A stretch of 26,009 nucleotides of DNA from Cristatella mucedo (taxonomy: Eukaryota; Bryozoa; Phylactolaemata; Cristatellidae): positions 75,001 to 101,009 of the forward strand of contig WPIO01000312.1 in the NCBI GenBank assembly GCA_009760855.2. Reading direction: 5' to 3'. Positions 1-9,516 of this stretch are shown in pieces. The translations under genes and the position numbers were made by a program. Position 1 is the stretch's first letter. Each line of letters opens with the position of its first letter. Below the pieces are notes generated by a model, which saw nothing but the letters and a program-made list of their open reading frames with translations, was not told where the DNA came from and did not search any database.

Positions 1-582
1 CAGAATCACCCCAAATCCACGAATGCTGCATACGTGTGCGCCATGCATGCCAAGTACGAGCTGCTGGCGAGAACTGTCCGACAGGACCCGTTCAGCACCA
101 TCTATTTTGCCTGGCTCGACGTAGGTCTGTTTCGTGATCTGGCAGGCAGCCAGAACGTGGCGCCCTTCGTCATTAACGCACCCGACTGCCACCGGAGCGA
201 CGCGGTGGCCTTCTCCAAGGTTTACTCGATGAGCGATAGATCTGTGGCAGACATCATGAGGAATGGCCTGGATTGGGTGAGTGGGGCGTTCCTGATTGCC
301 AGATCGGACGTGATGCTCAAGTTCTGTGCAGACTACATGCGTCGAGCGGAGGATCTGTTGGGGCGGGGACTGGCCAATCACGACCAGAGCATCATCTTGT
401 CGCTATACGCGCCGAGCTCCGATTGGACGGCGGCCGTGCCCCTTCAGGGCTTTTACGGAACCGGCTTCAACGAATGGTTTTATATCGCCTATCTACAAAG
501 GCAGGACTGGATTGCCCGTGGCTCTGGACCCAAGGCCAGAAGGCCAGACGGCCTTCAATGTTCGTACGTTCTGTATAAGTGA
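1..582 (+). CDS. HtrL/YibB-like protein, terminal exon (5' partial)
   Basis: The frame is open from base 1 to a TGA at 580-582, so this is the C-terminal part (about 193 residues) of a longer protein, most likely the last exon of a host gene. Short blocks resemble the HtrL/YibB family, a glycosyltransferase-like family of unknown activity found in bacteria and in animals: YFAWLDVGLFRD, WVSGAFLIARSD and ANHDQSIILSLYAP, the last including the conserved acidic-Gln pair. There is no need for the GTG at 34 as a start, because codons upstream (reading QNHPKSTNAAY) fit the same family. Base composition is balanced and codon use is unlike the AT-rich viral genes downstream. A splice acceptor would lie outside the window. 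The family assignment is from memory of motifs; biochemical function is not inferred. Confidence 0.68.
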   Translation, partial: QNHPKSTNAAYVCAMHAKYELLARTVRQDPFSTIYFAWLDVGLFRDLAGSQNVAPFVINAPDCHRSDAVAFSKVYSMSDRSVADIMRNGLDWVSGAFLIARSDVMLKFCADYMRRAEDLLGRGLANHDQSIILSLYAPSSDWTAAVPLQGFYGTGFNEWFYIAYLQRQDWIARGSGPKARRPDGLQCSYVLYK

Positions 583-1869
583 GCCAAGATTAAACACTCG
601 CCACACTGTCACTTCGTGTCGTCTAGCAGCTCAGTCGCAGCTCTTTCGCTGGCAACTGCAGGCTTCGGAGTCTGCTATCCTAGCGGAAGCCGTCGCAGCT
701 CCTTCAGCAAAGGAGACTCATTGCTGAATCCCCTGGGGTGTGTCGAATAGCCTTGCTGCCATATTTATTGCCAACTGCCAAGCTTTCGAGTTTTTTCAGT
801 TTTTCCTTGGAAGATCTGCCAAAACAGAGGTCGCGGCCGGCCACCTGGTCTCCTCATCCGTTCGACCTGCCCCTGACGCGCCACGCCTGTTACGTGACGC
901 CGTTCCTCCCGTCCATCCGACGTAGAAGAATATGAGGAAGCCACCTGCCAACTCTCCAGTTCTGTACCGTTAAATATGTTTGCAGGGTTGCAGGGGTCAG
1001 AGGCTAATTCCTGCCAAACCCGCCATCCTCCGGCCACGCTGCCGCTCGCCATGCCGCCGAGCTAAGGTAAGACGAGCGGCCGTCAGGTTAAGCATCTTTA
1101 TAACGCATGCGCCAACAACAACGGGGGAAACTAAACAAGTCTACAGGGAGGGTCCTATACACAGTACACTACGGGGGCGCAAGACGACGCAGCAAGCGCG
1201 AACAAACATGTTAGTTGGGGTCAGTCGGCTTCTGCAGTCCTGTCGTTGTATCGACTCCGAATCCAACAGTACGAGCGTACGCCGTCCAAAACCAGGCTGG
1301 CTGAGCAACTGCTGGCTAGTCCGAGTCGACAACTACCACAGTCGTAAGCTTCCACCGAAAGACGCCAACACACGGGGGGGGGGTCACGAACACGCTACAC
1401 GGGGAACGCGGCATAAACAAGTCAACAACGAGCGAGCTATCCAGCTCCGCTCAGGCCTTGGGTACTCGTTCCCTTGCGTGCGTGGCAGCATCGCCGGAGC
1501 ACGCCTGCACGAATCCAGGTGCATAACTCGGCGAGACCGGGAGCCTCCAACACCACGACTTACTTGGCCAACTTCCCGTACCCAAGAGCCCCGGTGACCT
1601 CACGTCACCGCATACATCCGGCCATGCCGTAGGGTCCGACCCCGGCCTAGCCGGTGACCCTAACCCTCACTATAGCCGTCCGGTCCGTGTCAACCGAACG
1701 CAGCCTGGGTACAAATACGTATTAGCTGATTTAGCAGCCTCAATTGTATAGCGGCAGAAGACCCTTGACGGCTATCAACACTGCTTGCAGTCGGCAATAA
1801 AGGATGGCGCCCACTTCAGTAGGATTTCATGCCACGACTGAAGAGGTCTGAAGCAGCTAATACTAAGTC
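583..1869. other. Host non-coding stretch, no supported gene
   Basis: This follows the stop codon of the HtrL/YibB-like exon and probably begins with its 3' UTR. It is GC-balanced with several long chance-open frames, including 980-1597 on the plus strand, but their translations are low-complexity Arg/Pro/Thr-rich and match no family I recognise. A short poly-G run lies near 1374-1381, and an AATAAA hexamer near 1796 could be a polyadenylation signal. Nothing else is supported. Confidence 0.5.
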
Positions 1870-1938
1870 CTGCTACGGGCACTTATATGCACAATAGCAA
1901 GACTATAGCGTTTGCTATGGGCATAGTGCCCGTAGCAG
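1870..1938. repeat. Imperfect inverted repeat (hairpin)
   Basis: A perfect 14-base arm CTGCTACGGGCACT at 1870-1883 is mirrored by AGTGCCCGTAGCAG at 1925-1938. The inner parts continue to pair with small gaps (ATAGCAA near 1893 against TTGCTAT near 1912), giving a hairpin of about 69 bases. It could be a tiny foldback (MITE-like) transposon or a structured-RNA remnant. No flanking target duplication was identified. Confidence 0.55.
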
Positions 1939-2754
1939 AACGATGTAAATTCCATTTGATCATAAATTCCATAAATTCCACGATGTAAATGTCATTTGTA
2001 AATAATGTTACGTACTTGTAATGGTAATTAGTCCTTTTAAGAAGCACATTAAAGCAGGCCTCAAAATTTAAGGAGCTGCTGAATACCGTTGCAAAGTGGC
2101 GCCAAAGCGTCTCTCGGTGGCTGAGAAAGAGTGCAGAGCGGAAGAAAGAGAGATGGCTCGTTTTGAAGCTTTTCGCAGTAAGTGGCAGAGTATTGTTTAG
2201 TTTGTGGCCAAAGTGCGCCACAGGTCGACCAATAGCTGCTTGGGCTTTGAGTGCGTCATAAAAAGCAGCTCCCGGGGATTCTGTCTGATTCAATACGAGA
2301 GATGCTGAAAAAGCTTAATGCTGGCGGCCGGCCGGCCGGCGGCGTCGGCCGCCAGGTTTCAGCCGGTGCTGCTCTCCCAGTCGACAGCTGGTCAGCTGCT
2401 GACGACCCTGCGAGACGGACGCTCGTTAGCCGCTGATGGGCGGAGCTGCTGATGCCGAAGACGACGAGCTTTATTCATAGCAGCCTGTTCGTATACGCTC
2501 ACTGACGCGAGGTCAGTTTGCCGGCTTAGTATTCGCTTAGTACCATCGCTTGCCGTGCACGGAATGTTGCCTAGAGTAAAAATCATTCCTCTGCTACTCT
2601 TTTCAAGCAGCAGCGACAGCGGATCCAATAGGTTCATTTCCGACGGTCCGACTGTCCGTGGCCGACGGTCCGATGGTCAACCTCCTAGTAGTGTGGGTGG
2701 ATTTGTGGAGTTACAAATTGAAATAAGTTGCATTGCCGCAGCGCAGTGTGCCCT
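1939..2754. other. Host non-coding stretch with short repeats
   Basis: No supported gene. The motif CGATGTAAATTCCATTTG near 1942 recurs as CGATGTAAATGTCATTTG near 1981, either side of a short ATAAATTCC duplication. A minus-strand open frame at 1883-2293 has no recognisable domain and overlaps the hairpin repeat. The stretch also contains the palindrome listed separately. Confidence 0.4.
2321..2355. repeat. GC-rich palindrome (GGCC tandem core)
   Basis: Arms CTGGCGGCC (2321-2329) and GGCCGCCAG (2347-2355) flank a run of GGCC units. This is a strong potential stem in a GC-rich island. Nothing shows a function. Confidence 0.45.
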
Positions 2755-2866
2755 TCGATTATATTATATATATTATTATATCATATCATATTAGTATTAT
2801 ATTATTATTAGTATGTTGTAATATTATATGATTTATATATATATTATATTATATTATATATACGTT
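2755..2866. repeat. AT-rich simple-sequence tract
   Basis: This is a low-complexity run of TATTA/ATATT units with no coding content, located in host DNA well away from the viral segment. Confidence 0.7.
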
Positions 2867-4032
2867 GCACTTGACAGCTGAACCTGGATTGCGAACAGTG
2901 AGCTAGCAGCTGAACGTGAACCGAGCGCATACGAAATAGCCGCCATAATCTGAGGCTTATGATGAGCAGCATGATGTGTAAGGATGTACAAAAGTGGTAA
3001 CTGTATGACGTATGACGTGGCAGCTATGTAAGGTGTAGGCATAACCGCAGGCGCTCTCTTGGAGTAACAGTCTTCCGGCTGTGAGTCCTAGCGCTGAGCC
3101 CGAGCTGCTGTAAGCCTCCAAACGAGTCAGTTGGAAGTCGCCTTTCGTATAATCCTTAATTTTTAGTCCGGTGTTTAATTTTTGTACTTTTTTAGACCAT
3201 AGTGTTGTTGGTAGTGGCTTTACTCAGTTAGGGCCGTGACCAGTAATGACCGCCGGTTCCATATGGCTGTAGTATTAGCGAGCCTGATTTTATGGAGGAA
3301 ATTCATTCTGAATGGGAGGCAATGCAAGAACAAGAGCGGTTGTTAAAGAAAGAACGGAAAAGAAACAACGATCAACTATACAGAGCACACAACAAGGAGA
3401 AATATCAAGCTCGGAAAGGAAAAGGCTAGTACTAAAGTGCTGTAAATGTGTACTTGCATGTCATCTGTGTGCATGAAAATAGAACTACTTGCATGCAGCT
3501 TGATGCTATTATGGATGGTGTAGCTGAAAAAAAGAACACACAATGATGCCCTGAAAATATTTCGCGAAGCTGCAGCAAAGATTAATGAATAATACGGAGA
3601 GTGTTTTGGGAAGGCTAGACGGCCGCCATCATCGGCATCAAGAGCAAAGAAAGGTGGGAGAGATAATGCATAGACATACCATAGGTGGACGTTACATGGA
3701 CGTTTTAGTGACTGTCCTCACTTATCAATCAAACTTGTCATGCTCAGCCTACTGAGATCTGTAGGCATGCATATATTGTCTTTGAAAGGTTGCATCAATC
3801 CTCAAGCGGGAGTACAGTGGAGCTCAGAGCTAAAAGCATACAAAAGATCTGGACCGGACTCTTCATCGACAGGCATATGAAGACCACTGTAGGTCGTACA
3901 GATCGACCCTAGCAAAGGCCAAGTGTGACTTCTATAAAAAAAAATTGTGGAATCATAGATGCACAATCCGAAAGTGTTGCGTTCGACGATCAACCATCTC
4001 CTCAACCGCTCCCAGATTAGCTCCTTACCTGA
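2867..4032. other. Host stretch with no convincing gene
   Basis: Mixed-composition DNA between the AT-rich tract and the 3' end of the minus-strand LINE. The only thing resembling coding sequence is the short charged frame at 3292-3429, listed separately. The other frames have no recognisable motif. Confidence 0.4.
3292..3429 (+). CDS. Short charged ORF, doubtful
   Basis: ATG at 3292 to TAG at 3427-3429 encodes 45 residues, rich in Glu, Lys and Arg and predicted mostly helical (it begins MEEIHSEWEAMQEQERLL). It could be the first exon of a host gene or a scrap of a transposon protein. No family is recognised and no promoter or splice donor stands out, so it is offered only as a candidate. 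Confidence 0.15.
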   Translation: MEEIHSEWEAMQEQERLLKKERKRNNDQLYRAHNKEKYQARKGKG

Positions 4033-5075
4033 TGATAATGATAATGCACTTGATAAAGCGCCCTCAGAGAACTCAATCTCTTTCTAGACGCTTTACATTA
4101 TCTGCAAAGATAAATGCGATTGAATGGTGAGGAATATCATGTTTCATAAACAATATGAATAACATGGTTAGGGGTGACATGCACAGGGTCAGCCTGCAAA
4201 TGTGATTAGTGGCAGCATTCCCAGTGTCAGCACGCAAAAGCACATGTAGGACGGATCACAGGGACCCACATAATGCTGTCCTACATAGGTGTATTTTCAA
4301 GTTCTTTTTAAATGTAGTCAAGTAAGGAGATATTCTGTCATAAGTCGGGAGAGAGCTCCAGGCTTTGGGAGCATACGAACTAAATGCTCGGTCTCCAAAG
4401 AAATTGTGGTTTGTACGAGGTATTGGTAAACTGTTGGACGTTGAAAAGAAGGTGGTACGATGCTTGGCCTGATGGGGTAGTATATCTGACAGATAGGCTG
4501 GAGCCATAAAATGAAGGGACCTAAAAGTGAGCGACAATACCTTGAAGTCGATCCGTTGCTTGACTGGTAGCCAGTGAAGGTCGGCGAGAAGTGGTGTGGT
4601 GAGGCTACTGCAACGCTCACGACAGACAAGCCTAGTGGCTGAGTTGTTTACCAGCTATGGTCGCCTGATTGCACATGCCGGTAAGCCAGCAAGCAGTGAG
4701 TTACAGAAGTAGAGATGCGATGTCACAACTGCATGGACCAACATAGACGTGGTATCCTTATCTAAACAAGCCCGAGTGATAGCAATGTTATGTAGCTGAA
4801 AGTACGTAGACTTGACTGTTGAGCTGATGCAGGCGTCTAACGAGAGGTCACTTTGGAACGTGACACCTAGATTTCGAGCTGATTCAGCAGGAGATATGGT
4901 CGCAGAGCCACATTTCAGCGTCAGCCATTCCAATTTCTGAATCACACTGGGTTTGCCCATAACTAATAAGTTAGTTGTATCGTCGTTTAGTTTTAGAAAA
5001 TGTGCTGCCATCTATGTGCAGATGTCATAAATACATGCAGCAAATTTGATATGCTCGGCTCTCGGGGTCATATTA
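4033..5075 (-). mobile_element. L2/CR1-type LINE, 5'-truncated and decayed
   Basis: Read on the minus strand, the frame from about 5075 to 4256 matches the C-terminal region of L2/CR1-clade LINE ORF2, downstream of the reverse transcriptase core. Landmarks are FLKLNDDTTNLLVMG, ARNLGVTFQSDLSL, CNSLLAGLPA, LADLHWLPVKQRIDFKVL and PKAWSSLP. The frame is interrupted by a TAG just before 5011 and another at 4655-4657, both in the same reading frame. A 3' UTR of about 220 bases follows and ends in ATTATCATTATCATC at about 4033-4047, the microsatellite-like tail usual for this clade. The reverse transcriptase catalytic region and endonuclease are absent, so it is a dead 5'-truncated copy. Its 3' end is about 80-85 percent similar by eye to the fragment at 16938-17046. 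Confidence 0.82.
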
Positions 5076-5468
5076 GTGCTATGCAGCTTTTGTCCGAGCA
5101 CACAATAGTCCGTTAGCCTCCCAGGAATAAACAGCATTGTGTAGCTGATCGCGGCCAGATAAGTGTGTCAAGTGCTCAAGCATCGGCCGATCGGCAGGTA
5201 AGGAGGTCCTTGTGCTGACGAATACCGCCGAATTACCTTGCTGCGAACGGTTGAGGCGTCCCAACACCGAAGGAAGCCGAGCAAAAGACGAGCACTGCAA
5301 AAAGCACCAAGTCGTTAGCACTACCTCGTCGTCTGCCGACGATGATTAGCAGCTAATTAGTGGTGTTCTTGACTGGCCAGTGCCTATTTAGTCGAACGTG
5401 CAGCATCTGGACATCCACTCCCAGATAAGCTACTGCGGTTGCTGTGGCTGCTGCTGCAGTGGCAGCCG
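5076..5468. other. Host DNA between LINE and virus junction
   Basis: Mixed-composition sequence without a supported gene. A CAG/CTG-rich patch (about 5436-5468) abuts the AT-rich viral sequence. No terminal inverted repeat or obvious target-site duplication is visible at this edge. Confidence 0.4.
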
Positions 5469-5774
5469 TAGTTTAATGTTTAAATCTCCAGCCATTGTAT
5501 CACCAGTTCTTTTAACATAATTACTTACTCGACTAACATTGACAGCATCAGTAGGATTAACACCTGCTCCAAGATTAGTAATTGTCTTACCACCAAGATT
5601 AAGTGTTGTTCCTGTATTAACAACAAATTTAGAATCTGCATAAGATTTTGTTACTACATCACTATCTTTAATTGGCTCGGATAAATTTATAATTCTATTA
5701 CCATTAGCATTAAGATCAGATAGTATTATGCCATTAACTTTTGATACGAAATCATCACTATGAAACTTGGACAT
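5469..5774 (-). pseudogene. Fibre-like protein, truncated at host junction
   Basis: Start ATG at 5774 is preceded by TATATAGAAA, the viral start motif. About 101 residues are viral. They contain the stalk repeats typical of Polinton and phage fibres: IINLSEPIKDSDVVTKSYAD, then ITNLGAGVNPTDAVNVS, then a TGDTMAGDLN element. Past about 5469 the same frame runs into a Gln/Pro-rich tail encoded by host CAG-type sequence and stops at 5430, so the distal stalk and the receptor-binding head are missing. The start overlaps the 3' end of the exonuclease gene by 17 bases. Role by family: trimeric attachment fibre on the virion surface. This gene lies far from the three other fibre genes at 16873-19925. 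Confidence 0.72.
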
Positions 5775-6587
5775 TTTCTATATATTCATTGATTAATATT
5801 TTACTTCTATCTAATACCTCTCTAACTATTGGAACTATTCTTGCAAATCTAAACGGATCTTCCTCTTCAACAACTTGTATTTCTACTTTTTTATATAATA
5901 TTTTATATCAAAACCAAAACTTTTCTTATTGTTAAAACGACAATAATCAGAAATTATATCAAATTCAAAATCATAATATTTTTGATCTTTAAGTAAATAC
6001 ATAAACAAAGGTTCTCTTATTGGCATATCAAAAATATAACTTGTTGGGATTCTTACTGTTCCAGCAGCAACATAATCTTTAGGTACATCATCACAATTTA
6101 AACCAGGAACAAATATTTCAAATTCACTATAAAAACATCTACTTAATTTTAGTACATGAGGTCCTAATAAACATTGAGCTAAGTATTGTTTTGGAATAAA
6201 ATCTTCTACTATACTTCTAGACCACAAACATTTTATTTCTATTGATGTATCTTCATCAACAATTCCATCTGGAGAATATCTATAAACACCATTACTAGTA
6301 AAACATTCATTTGCATTTTCAATACTTCTATCTAATTTCATTTCTAAATATTTAGCAGCTATTGGTTCAAATAATTTACCAAATAATATTTGAGGAAATC
6401 TCATCGGTTGAGATTTAGCAATATATTTTTCTAGTTTTCTATTAGCAATTAATTCTATATCCCAATCAATGTGTAAACCAAAAACCATATCATTTCCTAA
6501 AGCAGAATACACTTCTGATCCACCAATATTTAAACTCATAGATCTCTTCCACTCATCAGACCCTTGAATAAAACTTGTTTTTTGCAT
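5758..6587 (-). pseudogene. YqaJ / lambda-exonuclease-like viral nuclease
   Basis: The N-terminal 234 codons read from ATG 6587. Motifs fit the PD-(D/E)xK fold of YqaJ/lambda exonuclease: GKLFEPIAAKYLE (Glu74), YSPDGIV (Asp107), SIEIKCLW (Glu117-x-Lys119) and PKQYLAQCLLG (Gln138). All catalytic residues are present. A one-base shift in an A-run near 5886 ends the first frame at 5883. The next frame continues with plausible protein for about 40 codons (VEEEDPFRFARIVPIVREVL) to a TAG at 5758-5760, overlapping the following fibre gene. The known role of the family is 5'-3' resection of double-stranded DNA for recombination or genome processing. Its upstream region has TAAATATAATG rather than the TATAGAAA motif, a difference it shares with the polymerase. 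The nuclease assignment is strong; the role in this virus is inferred. Confidence 0.8.
5772..5784 (-). promoter_or_regulatory. Viral start motif TATATAGAAAATG
   Basis: On the minus strand TATATAGAAA runs directly into the fibre start codon. It lies inside the last codons of the upstream exonuclease gene (encoding EYIEN), so the promoter-like element is embedded in coding sequence. The same element recurs at most viral gene starts. Confidence 0.6.
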
Positions 6588-7266
6588 TATATTTAGTTAT
6601 TATAATTTTATTGAAAATATTTTCCATCATATACCATATTTCATTTACTACAAGTGAAATTAGCACCACTTCCATGTGAAGTTAGTTCAGCACTATTCTC
6701 ACAAATAGTCAAATAGTGGATTATTAATGTAGTTCCAGCAGGTACAGCACTATTGAATTCAACAGTTACATCAAGTCTAGAAGTAACTCTAAGAGGCTCA
6801 TCATTGTATTGCAAGTCAACAACATGAATAGGATAAAGTGACATCCATTCTGAGAAAGAAACACCAGTAGGATTAGCAAGCTCATTAACACCAAGATATT
6901 GTTTTCTGAAAGTCGTGAAATCCATGTAGGCTGGTGCATGCTTACCTTTTTTAGGTTCACTAGATCTTGTAACAGCAGGATATTGTTTAGATCCATTAGC
7001 AAGAACTGAAACTTTTGATATCACAATGATTGTAAGTACAAGGATTACCAGTGTAACTATCATATTTATCTGCATTTTGAGCCACAACGATCAACCACCT
7101 ACCTTTATCAATTGTATTTTGAACTGATAGAGTTTTAACGAATCTAAGATTTTGGTTGAAGGTATTTAAAGTAATATCTTCATAACGTCTAACTCTGTAA
7201 TTAAATCTAATTTTCTTTGATCTCTCACTTGAAATATCTGCAAGTGCTCTTTGAATACTTTCTTTT

Positions 7267-7273
7267 GGAACAA
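7267..7273. repeat. Target-site duplication, left copy
   Basis: GGAACAA here matches GGTACAA at 8020-8026 with one mismatch, flanking the nested LINE. Both copies fall at the same codon phase of the capsid gene. Confidence 0.55.
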
Positions 7274-8019
7274 AACATCCGATCCCTATCCAAGATTAGA
7301 AGCTGTCTCCCACAGTGGCTTGTAAAAAATTTAACTAGCTCTTTAGTTCTGTCTCGGCTTGATTATTGTAATTCCCTTTTGGCTGGGCTACCAAAGAAAG
7401 CTATTATGCCACTACAGCGGACTATGAATATGGCTGCAAGGCTGGTCTTCAAGTCCCAGCGGTTTGAGCACGTGTCACCTTTTCTGGAAGAGCTAGGATG
7501 GTTGCCGGTTGAGCAAAGGATACGGAGCAAAGTTCTTACGCTGACCCACAAGGCCCGCCACGGCTTGGCTCCTTCATACCTAGCTGAACTGCTACATCAG
7601 TTTCAGCCTGTTCGCGCCCTCAGGTCCTGTGTGGACAATAAATTAGCTGTCCCATTCCTCCGCTTAAAGACAGTTGGCGACAGAAGCTTTAGCTCTGCAG
7701 GTCCTAGACTGCGGAACTCGCTTCCACAATTCTTACGCAACGACATCTACTCTCCAACTGCCGACTATGGCACATCTTTTTCAGCGGTCCTGAACTGCTA
7801 CTTCTATGCTACTCACTACCTCAACTGCTCTCCTAACTCTGCTATGCTTCCCACTTTCTCTTTGTTGCGTGAGACGAAGTCTGTTGGCTACCGAATGCGT
7901 ACCGAAAGCCGCTTAGGCTGTGAGTGCGCTATACAAAACTCTCCTGCGTAACGCCCACATGGTCTTTACGACTTTGTGGAGTTACTGACGGAGATACATA
8001 CATACATACATACATACAT
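7274..8019 (+). mobile_element. L2/CR1-type LINE fragment inside the capsid gene
   Basis: A 5'-truncated LINE on the plus strand, opposite to the capsid gene. From 7275 the frame is open to a TAA at 7949-7951. It shows the C-terminal signature of L2/CR1 ORF2: VLSRLDYCNSLLAGLP, LGWLPVEQRIRSKVLTL, HGLAPSYLAELL and GPRLRNSLPQFLRN. The last ~60 residues do not look like the family, suggesting a shift near 7745. A short 3' UTR ends in five to six ACAT units (about 7995-8019), typical of target-primed insertion. The body has no stop codon, so this insertion looks younger than the decayed copy at 4033-5075. Flanking duplications GGAACAA/GGTACAA support a single clean event. Confidence 0.85.
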
Positions 8020-8026
8020 GGTACAA
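8020..8026. repeat. Target-site duplication, right copy
   Basis: GGTACAA follows the ACAT tail of the LINE and pairs with GGAACAA at 7267-7273 (one mismatch). Confidence 0.55.
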
Positions 8027-8871
8027 CAAGTCTCATTTTTGACATTGAAGTTCTGAAAGCAGTGTAGACACCTTGTCCTGGTGCTATTGCGGACCAGCCG
8101 ATCAGCAACTTTTCTTTTGTATTTCCTGTACTAGTTGCAAGTCTACTATCTCCATTTATAATAATATCTCTATCAAATCCACCAACACGAGTCATTTCAA
8201 GTGTAAATAGAATGTTATAAAGAGTTTTATTCATATCAGCACAAAAACCAGAGATTCTTGCTAGATGTAATGCAATACTGAAATTTCCAACCTCATAAAT
8301 AGTGTTATTTATAAGTCATATTCTAACTACAAATCCAGTGTTTTTATCACTAGGTCCAGACGCATTAGGACTTCCATAAGAAGTATGACCTAAAGATAAA
8401 TCTTTAATTCAACTTGCTTCATCTTTTCTCCATCCAGTAGCAGGGCCTTCAGTTCTGTTATATTCATTCGGATAACATAGAAGACCCATTAGTGTTGAAA
8501 CACTCCCTAAACCTTCCTTTAGTGGAAGACTTTCAATCTCTTCAGTGCCAAGTCTAACTCTCGTACTACTAAACATCCATGCACCAGCATTATTAACAAG
8601 ACTGAATGCAAGATTTCTATGAGGAGTACTATAAGCACCAGCAGCAGCTGTTTGTACGTGTATTTGTCCTTCAAGTAAAAGATAACTATCAGGTAGGACA
8701 TAACACGTTTGTTGTTCACCAGGAACTATGAAACTAACTAATTTACTAGTAACACTATCAGTCTCATTTTCATTAACTTGATAAAACTCTGTAAATTGAT
8801 AATCTTTATTTTTTAAATTCAGGAAACTCAGGATCTTAAAGTTCGAGTATACTATTGATAGGTACACTTGC

Positions 8872-8888
8872 CATTTCTTCTCTATATA
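8872..8888 (-). promoter_or_regulatory. Viral start motif at the capsid gene
   Basis: Minus strand TATATAGAGAAGAAATG. The motif fixes the capsid start at 8874 although an upstream frame could be read from 8927; the translation from this ATG begins MASVPINSILEL, as expected for a compact capsid N-terminus. Confidence 0.55.
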
Positions 8889-8901
8889 AAAAACTAAAAT
8901 T

Positions 8902-9175
8902 TTATTTTTGAACATATAATCCAGCACCTAATTTTCTCTGTATTTTTCCACCATAAGTATCAATCCTAGGACTAATATAGGGAACAACAGCTTTATCATT
9001 AATTACTTTCTCTATTTCTTTATATGCTTTAGGATCATTTTCTTTAAGAGTCTCTAAATAGTCTTCTACTTCTTGTTCATCTTCTTCTATCTTTGCCTTT
9101 CTACTTTTTTTTAGATTTTTTCTTAGTAACCTTTTCAAGCATAACTCCTTTTAGTTTAAGATCCATCTCTTTCAT
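8902..9175 (-). pseudogene. Small basic/acidic helical virion-type protein, frameshifted
   Basis: The best start is ATG 9175, preceded by TATGATAGAAAG. It overlaps the 3' end of the coiled-coil gene by 4 bases (ATGA). The first ~23 codons are Lys-rich (LEKVTKKKSKKK). An A-run near 9105-9112 carries a one-base shift, after which the frame reads an acidic helix (EDEQEVEDYLETLKENDPKA) and a C-terminus with YGGKIQRKLGAGLYVQK, stop at 8902. The expected intact length is about 90 residues. I do not recognise a family. Position between the capsid gene and the coiled-coil protein suggests a core or scaffold role, which is inference only. Confidence 0.5.
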
Positions 9176-9507
9176 CTTTCTATCATATTTTCATCTTTTT
9201 TTCGTTTCTCAAGCTCATATTCAAGTTCTTTCTTTCTTCTTTCTTCTTCAAGTTTATCATCCATCTCTCTTCGCTTAACAGCGTAATCTTTATCTATATT
9301 TTCTCTCCTTGTTTGTAGTTCAGTAAGTTTTCTTGCTTGATGCATTTCAATACCTTTGGTTGCAATCGTTAATCCTGCATCAACAGCTTTACTTGCAGTA
9401 CCTAAAACTTGATTAAAGATATCAAGAGCATTATCTAACTTTACTCCAGATCTACGATATTTACCTCCATGAATTCTATCATGACCAACTCTTGCATAGC
9501 TACCCAT
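9172..9507 (-). CDS. Coiled-coil virion-type protein, intact
   Basis: 111 residues from ATG 9507, which is preceded by TAATATAGAGCA (the viral start motif). The N-terminal 30 residues are Gly/Arg-rich (MGSYARVGHDRIHGGKYRRS). The middle is a hydrophobic/Ala-rich helix (NALDIFNQVLGTASKAVDA). Residues 60-111 form a highly charged predicted coiled coil (RREMDDKLEEERRKKELEYE). It overlaps the start of the next gene by 4 bases. No domain is recognised. Its size, charge and location in the capsid cluster suit a minor structural or scaffold protein. This is one of the few undamaged viral frames, although short genes survive by chance more often. Confidence 0.6.
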   Translation of the reverse strand: MGSYARVGHDRIHGGKYRRSGVKLDNALDIFNQVLGTASKAVDAGLTIATKGIEMHQARKLTELQTRRENIDKDYAVKRREMDDKLEEERRKKELEYELEKRKKDENMIER

Positions 9508-9516
9508 TGCTCTATA

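Larger units (their letters stand above)
6641..8874 (-). pseudogene. Major capsid protein (double jelly-roll), split by a LINE
   Basis: The start is ATG 8874 just after TATATAGAGAAGAA. Pieces are in order. The N-terminal part has a TAA at 8836-8838 and a shift in an A-run near 8810, then a long frame with VLPDSYLLLEGQIHV and LAFSLVNNAGAWMFSS, ending in TGA at 8409. The same frame continues through a second TGA at 8316-8318 and up to the LINE at 7274-8019. The frame resumes in phase after it (ISSERSKKIRFNYRVRRYED). A shift near 7010 leads to the C-terminal part (LANGSKQYPAV, GVSFSEWMSLYPIHVVDL) and TGA at 6641-6643. Excluding the LINE this is about 495 codons, the usual size for Polinton/adintovirus hexon-like capsid proteins that build the shell. 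The stand-alone 148-residue frame 6641-7087 seems to start with a membrane segment, but that part is the capsid frame misread after the shift. Confidence 0.78.

Noticed and set aside
980-1597. 205-codon open frame on the plus strand in host DNA
   Set aside because: No ATG-supported start context, Arg/Thr/Pro-rich translation without domains, and it contains the poly-G run; most likely a chance frame in GC-rich sequence.
1883-2293. 136-codon minus-strand frame in host DNA
   Set aside because: No recognisable domain, overlaps the hairpin repeat and short duplications; could be an exon but there is no support.
5079-5321. 80-codon minus-strand frame upstream of the LINE
   Set aside because: Does not continue the LINE protein and has no family-like motif.
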